A program made the position numbers and the translations under genes. Shown here one piece after another: positions 12,932 through 15,020 of a stretch of DNA of 15,020 nt. Source of the DNA: an uncultured Oscillospiraceae bacterium (GTDB lineage Bacteria; Bacillota; Clostridia; Oscillospirales; Oscillospiraceae); assembly GCA_934546685.1 (NCBI GenBank), contig CAKTEB010000062.1, positions 1-15,020 of the forward strand, given 5' to 3'. Positions within the stretch are counted from its first letter, which is position 1. The number at the start of each line of letters is the position of its first letter. The notes under the pieces are model-generated. The model was not told the origin of the DNA. It saw only the letters and a list, made by a program, of their open reading frames with translations, and made no database searches.

Positions 12932-13834
12932 TTAGGCCTTGTGGTGTACATAAATACCCGCGGCCTTATTCTGATACACCCCGGCCACGCCCACGTTATG
13001 GTAACCGAACTTATAGGCGTCGGCGGTGGGGTTCTGCTGGGGCTCGATGATCTTGGGGGCCACATGCTTCTGGAACTGGATCACGGCGGGCTTGTGGATC
13101 ACCATGAAATTGATGTCCTTGCCGCCCGTGGCCTTGGCATAGCCGCCGGCGGACTGGTCGTCGGTGGTGACGGCGTCCCCGGAGCCGGAGGTGGTGATCC
13201 GGCCGGACTTCTGGGTGATGGCGGTGTAGAACCGGGTCTGGGGCACGTCCACGATCTTCTGGAACCGGCCCAGAACCTCCCGGCTCTTGGTGGTGTCCAT
13301 GTCGGCGATGAGGCCGTGGAGGGTGGGGGTGATGAACAGGTAGCGGTCCTCCAGGGGCACCTCGTCCTCGTCCAGCTTGGTGACGGCCTTGCGCAGGGCG
13401 GCCACGGCCTTCTCGCCGGTGTCCAGGGTGCCGGTGGCGCTGGAGATGCCGGAGGCGGAGGCGTATTTGCTCAGGCGGAAGGCGTCCAGCTCCGGAACCA
13501 CCTTGGTGCGGATAAACTCGCTGGCCAGGCGGCCGAAGGCGATGCCCGCGGTCTCCAGGTCGTCCATGGTGTCCACGGTGAACATGCGGCCCCGGTCAAA
13601 ATTGCAGGTGACGGTCTCGTTGGTGAGGGTCACGTCCCCGTCCACATAGCCGCTGTTGCGGCTGTAGTCCCCCAGGCCCTGGAGGCTCATCATGGGGATG
13701 ATGAGCTCGTTGGCGTTGGCCCCCTGCCGGGCCAGCTCCGCCGCGCCGTCCAGGTCCGCGGTGAGAGACGCCAGGGTGTAGGTCTCGTCCAGCAGGGGGA
13801 CGAATTCCTTTGCCAGTGTGATTGCGTTTGCCAT
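12932..13834 (-). CDS. Major capsid protein (HK97 fold)
   Basis: A 300-residue protein that fits the HK97-fold major head subunit. It opens MANAITLAKEFVPLLDETYTL. A middle region follows with MFTVDTMDDLETAGIAFGRLASEFIRTKVVPELDAF, the long spine helix. It continues RYLFITPTLHGLIADM and ends with VIHKPAVIQFQKHVAPKI and FGYHNVGVAGVYQNKAAGIYVHH. The C-terminal half matches a common capsid group in phages of Bacillota. AGGAGG precedes the start. The scaffold gene lies upstream, and a separate promoter-like sequence stands 50-75 bases before the ATG. No N-terminal protease-cleaved delta domain is obvious, consistent with a separate scaffold protein. Confidence 0.92.
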   Translation of the reverse strand: MANAITLAKEFVPLLDETYTLASLTADLDGAAELARQGANANELIIPMMSLQGLGDYSRNSGYVDGDVTLTNETVTCNFDRGRMFTVDTMDDLETAGIAFGRLASEFIRTKVVPELDAFRLSKYASASGISSATGTLDTGEKAVAALRKAVTKLDEDEVPLEDRYLFITPTLHGLIADMDTTKSREVLGRFQKIVDVPQTRFYTAITQKSGRITTSGSGDAVTTDDQSAGGYAKATGGKDINFMVIHKPAVIQFQKHVAPKIIEPQQNPTADAYKFGYHNVGVAGVYQNKAAGIYVHHKA

Positions 13835-13882
13835 ATGTGTTTCCTCCTTGATTTCTTCAATTCCACCGATAAATGGAACTGA

Positions 13883-13910
13883 GTGTTATAAAAAATACAG
13901 TGCAAGTCAA
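13883..13910 (-). promoter_or_regulatory. Candidate promoter of the capsid gene
   Basis: On the minus strand TTGACT (13910-13905) and TAACAC (13888-13883) are separated by 16 bases that are mostly A/T just before the -10. An alternative -10, TATAAC (13890-13885), has a 14-base spacing. Transcription would start about 40 bases before the ATG at 13834. This would let the capsid gene be expressed more strongly than its neighbours. Confidence 0.5.
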
Positions 13911-13917
13911 ATTGCAC
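13900..13917. promoter_or_regulatory. Inverted repeat centred on the capsid -35 box
   Basis: GTGCAA-GTCAAA-TTGCAC is a perfect 6-base inverted repeat with a 6-base centre. The -35 hexamer lies across its centre, so a dimeric protein bound here would cover it. It could equally form a short RNA/DNA hairpin. A TTGCAA half-site also occurs in the two repeated leaders (12204-12228, 14598-14622). Confidence 0.4.
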
Positions 13918-13939
13918 CGTATCTTTCCAAATGTGATCC

Positions 13940-14064
13940 GTCGCCAACGGCGACACCATCACCGCCCGCCAGGGCGATTTCATCTGGCAAAGCCAGATTT
14001 CATCCGCTGTGCGGATTTCACCCAGCGAAGCTGGATTTCATCCTCTGGGCGGGCGTCAGCCCAG
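13940..14064. repeat. ATTTCA-spaced hairpin array 1 (behind scaffold gene)
   Basis: Hairpins: GTCGCC-aac-GGCGAC (13940-13954), CGCCC-gcca-GGGCG (13963-13976), TCTGGC-aaa-GCCAGA (13983-13997), TCCGC-tgt-GCGGA (14003-14015), CCAGC-gaa-GCTGG (14022-14034), and CTGGGC/GCCCAG (14045-14064). The last contains the stop codon of the scaffold gene. Linkers are ATTTCATC or ATTTCACC for the middle units. The array fills most of the scaffold-capsid gap. Confidence 0.8.
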
Positions 14065-14478
14065 ACCAAAGGCTTTGCGCAAAAGCGACACCCTCGCGCC
14101 CCCGTTCCCCGGCGCCGTCACCTTCAAGGTGGCCCCGGAGGCCCGGAAGGCCCCGGGATCCTTGGCCCGGAACTCCGCCAAAAAGCCGTGGAAGCCCTGG
14201 AGCTCCCCGTCCTCCATGGGCAGCTCCGCCTGGTTCAGGGCCCCCAGGAATGATTCCCGGGCGGCATGACTGGAGAATTCCAGGCCGTCCAGGGCCTTTT
14301 CCGCCGCGGCGTTCCGGCGCTCCCGGGTCAGGGCGGCCTCCGCGGATTCCCGGCCCTGGCGGGCCTCGTCGGCGGCAGTGCGGAGGGTGGAGAGCTCGGA
14401 TTCGTGCTGATTGAGGAGCTCTTCGAGGGTGGTTTCCTCCGCGTCTGGGAGGAGGAGCTGTAAATATGCCAGATCCAT
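14056..14478 (-). CDS. Scaffold protein (phage GP20-like)
   Basis: A 140-residue protein with an acidic coiled-coil N-terminal half (LEELLNQHESELSTLRTAAD, then ARQGRESAEAALTRERRNAAAEKAL). A GP20-like C-terminal half follows: SHAARESFLGALNQAELPMEDGELQGFHGFLAEFRAKDPGAF. GP20 family scaffolds guide capsid assembly and leave the head. The basic tail (GGARVSLLRKAFGLG) would bind the capsid protein. The start at 14478 follows AAAGGAG at a good distance; the upstream in-frame extension to 14619 is in the repeated leader and is rejected. It is somewhat shorter than many GP20 proteins. Confidence 0.82.
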   Translation of the reverse strand: MDLAYLQLLLPDAEETTLEELLNQHESELSTLRTAADEARQGRESAEAALTRERRNAAAEKALDGLEFSSHAARESFLGALNQAELPMEDGELQGFHGFLAEFRAKDPGAFRASGATLKVTAPGNGGARVSLLRKAFGLG

Positions 14479-14509
14479 AGTGACTCCTTTCGTTGGGCGT
14501 TGTGCCCTG

Positions 14510-14622
14510 TCGCTGTTCTCTTTTCTCTTTTCACTTTTCTCTGATTTGTGGGGGGATGGGGCAGATGGTTGGTGGGGACGCCCCTGTTGGGCAGATATAG
14601 CGTTATGTGAAGTTTGCAACCA
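14510..14622 (-). promoter_or_regulatory. Repeated leader upstream of the scaffold gene
   Basis: Holds the same three parts as 12117-12228: a 25-base block (14622-14598) starting TGGTTGCAAACTT, a C-rich stretch with ATCTGCCCCATCCCCCC, and a purine-rich stretch with AGAGAAAAGTGAAAAG, ahead of the ribosome binding site. It sits between a promoter-like sequence (14623-14651) and the ATG, so it would be transcribed as a leader of about 140 bases. Confidence 0.45.
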
Positions 14623-14651
14623 TTTTTATTAAACGTTTCGCCTAAAATCAA
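14623..14651 (-). promoter_or_regulatory. Candidate promoter of the scaffold gene
   Basis: TTGATT (14651-14646) and TAAAAA (14628-14623) on the minus strand are 17 bases apart in a locally A/T-rich patch of an otherwise GC-rich region. The -10 fits only moderately. It lies just upstream of the repeated leader. Confidence 0.35.
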
Positions 14652-14662
14652 GCAGCGCACTT

Positions 14663-14702
14663 GTAGGGGCGATTATCAATCGCCCGCCTCTACCGCACTA
14701 CG
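14663..14702. repeat. Small GGGCGATT hairpin repeat, copy 3
   Basis: Opposite orientation to the copies at 325-363 and 12726-12765. It holds GGGGCGATTATCAATCGCCC followed by GCCTCTACCGCACTACG. It is placed just outside the end of composite element D, as copies 1 and 2 are outside A and C. Confidence 0.75.
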
Positions 14703-14710
14703 TTGACCGA

Positions 14711-15020
14711 CAGCCTCCGACGGCCCCATCTTTCGTTGCACGACGAAAGATGGGGGAGAAAGGCGTGGCAAGGGGGCCTGCGGCGCGTCGTCGCAAGCTC
14801 CGCATCCTTCGTTTTGGCCTTTGGGCCAAAAGCTCAGTCGCTCCGCTGCTCCTCCTTTCCCCACCAAACCCGCTTCGCTGGGCTTTGGCGGGGCCCCTTT
14901 TGTTGGATCCCCCGGACCTTATATGCGGCTTACGCCTTCCATGTCGGCGAATCGGATTTTACGAATTTCCCCCAAGGGGACTTCCTTCGGGCGCGCATTG
15001 GTACTCCGCCCGAATTTTAA
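14711..15020. repeat. Composite inverted-repeat element, copy D (cut by window edge)
   Basis: A diverged end (CAGCCTCCGACGGCCCCAT) is followed by a hairpin ATCTTTCGT/ACGAAAGAT. A larger insert of about 125 bases comes next, with nested hairpins such as GGCCTTTGGGCC and CCCGCTTCGCTGGG, where copies B and C have a short GGGGGCC hairpin. From about 14902 it rejoins the common sequence (TTGTTGGATCCCCCGGACC), including the CCCCCAAGGGGACTTCC segment shared with copy B. The last 25 bases (14996-15020) are identical to bases 1-25 of the window. No gene is supported. Confidence 0.7.

Noticed and set aside
14056..14619. Longer scaffold protein starting at 14619
   Set aside because: The extra residues come from the repeated leader and are low complexity; the start at 14478 has AAAGGAG at the proper distance.

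Overview
The window carries the late structural module of a tailed (siphovirus-type) phage, most likely a prophage. All 17 supported protein genes lie on the minus strand, so the module reads from right to left. It is GC-rich, most genes have strong AGGAGG-type ribosome binding sites, and the gene families fit a phage of Bacillota. The GC content and the GC-rich dispersed repeats suggest a gut Clostridia host of the Oscillospiraceae type; this is inferred from composition and repeat style, not from a marker gene. Terminase, portal, replication, lysogeny and integrase genes are not in the window.

Right to left in gene order: a GP20-like scaffold protein (14056-14478), the HK97-fold major capsid protein (12932-13834), a head-tail connector (11740-12093), three minor capsid/neck proteins of the Minor_capsid_1, _2 and _3 types (11363-11746, 11025-11366, 10606-11028), the major tail protein (9270-9770), two tail assembly chaperone frames that appear to be joined by a -1 ribosomal frameshift (8912-9259 and 8352-8912), a short tape measure protein (7123-8376), the distal tail protein (6388-7122), a tail-tip/endopeptidase-type protein with an internal duplication (4190-6379), a BppU-type baseplate protein with a long Ala-rich repeat shaft (2184-4178), a small unknown protein (2032-2184), an XhlA-like membrane protein (1791-2009), an r1t-type holin (1588-1794) and a GH25 lysin (568-1587). 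From the major tail protein to the lysin the genes are packed with 0-11 base gaps or short overlaps, so they are probably one transcript with translational coupling.

The head half is different. The scaffold, major capsid, connector and tail-terminator blocks are separated by non-coding stretches of 221 to 835 bases. These hold (i) arrays of short perfect hairpins separated by ATTTCA, starting within about 70 bases of a stop codon; (ii) large composite inverted-repeat elements of about 460 bp bounded by the motif CGCCCTCCGGGGGCCAT; (iii) a smaller hairpin repeat with the core GGGCGATT-ATAATCGCCC or a close variant; and (iv) a repeated leader in front of both the scaffold gene and the connector gene. 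No RNA gene, CRISPR array or transposase gene was recognised.

The most notable points are the in-frame A AAA AAC slippery site joining the two chaperone frames, the large modular palindromic elements placed between intact late genes, the hairpin arrays behind scaffold, capsid and tail-terminator genes, and an inverted repeat centred on the -35 box of a probable capsid promoter.
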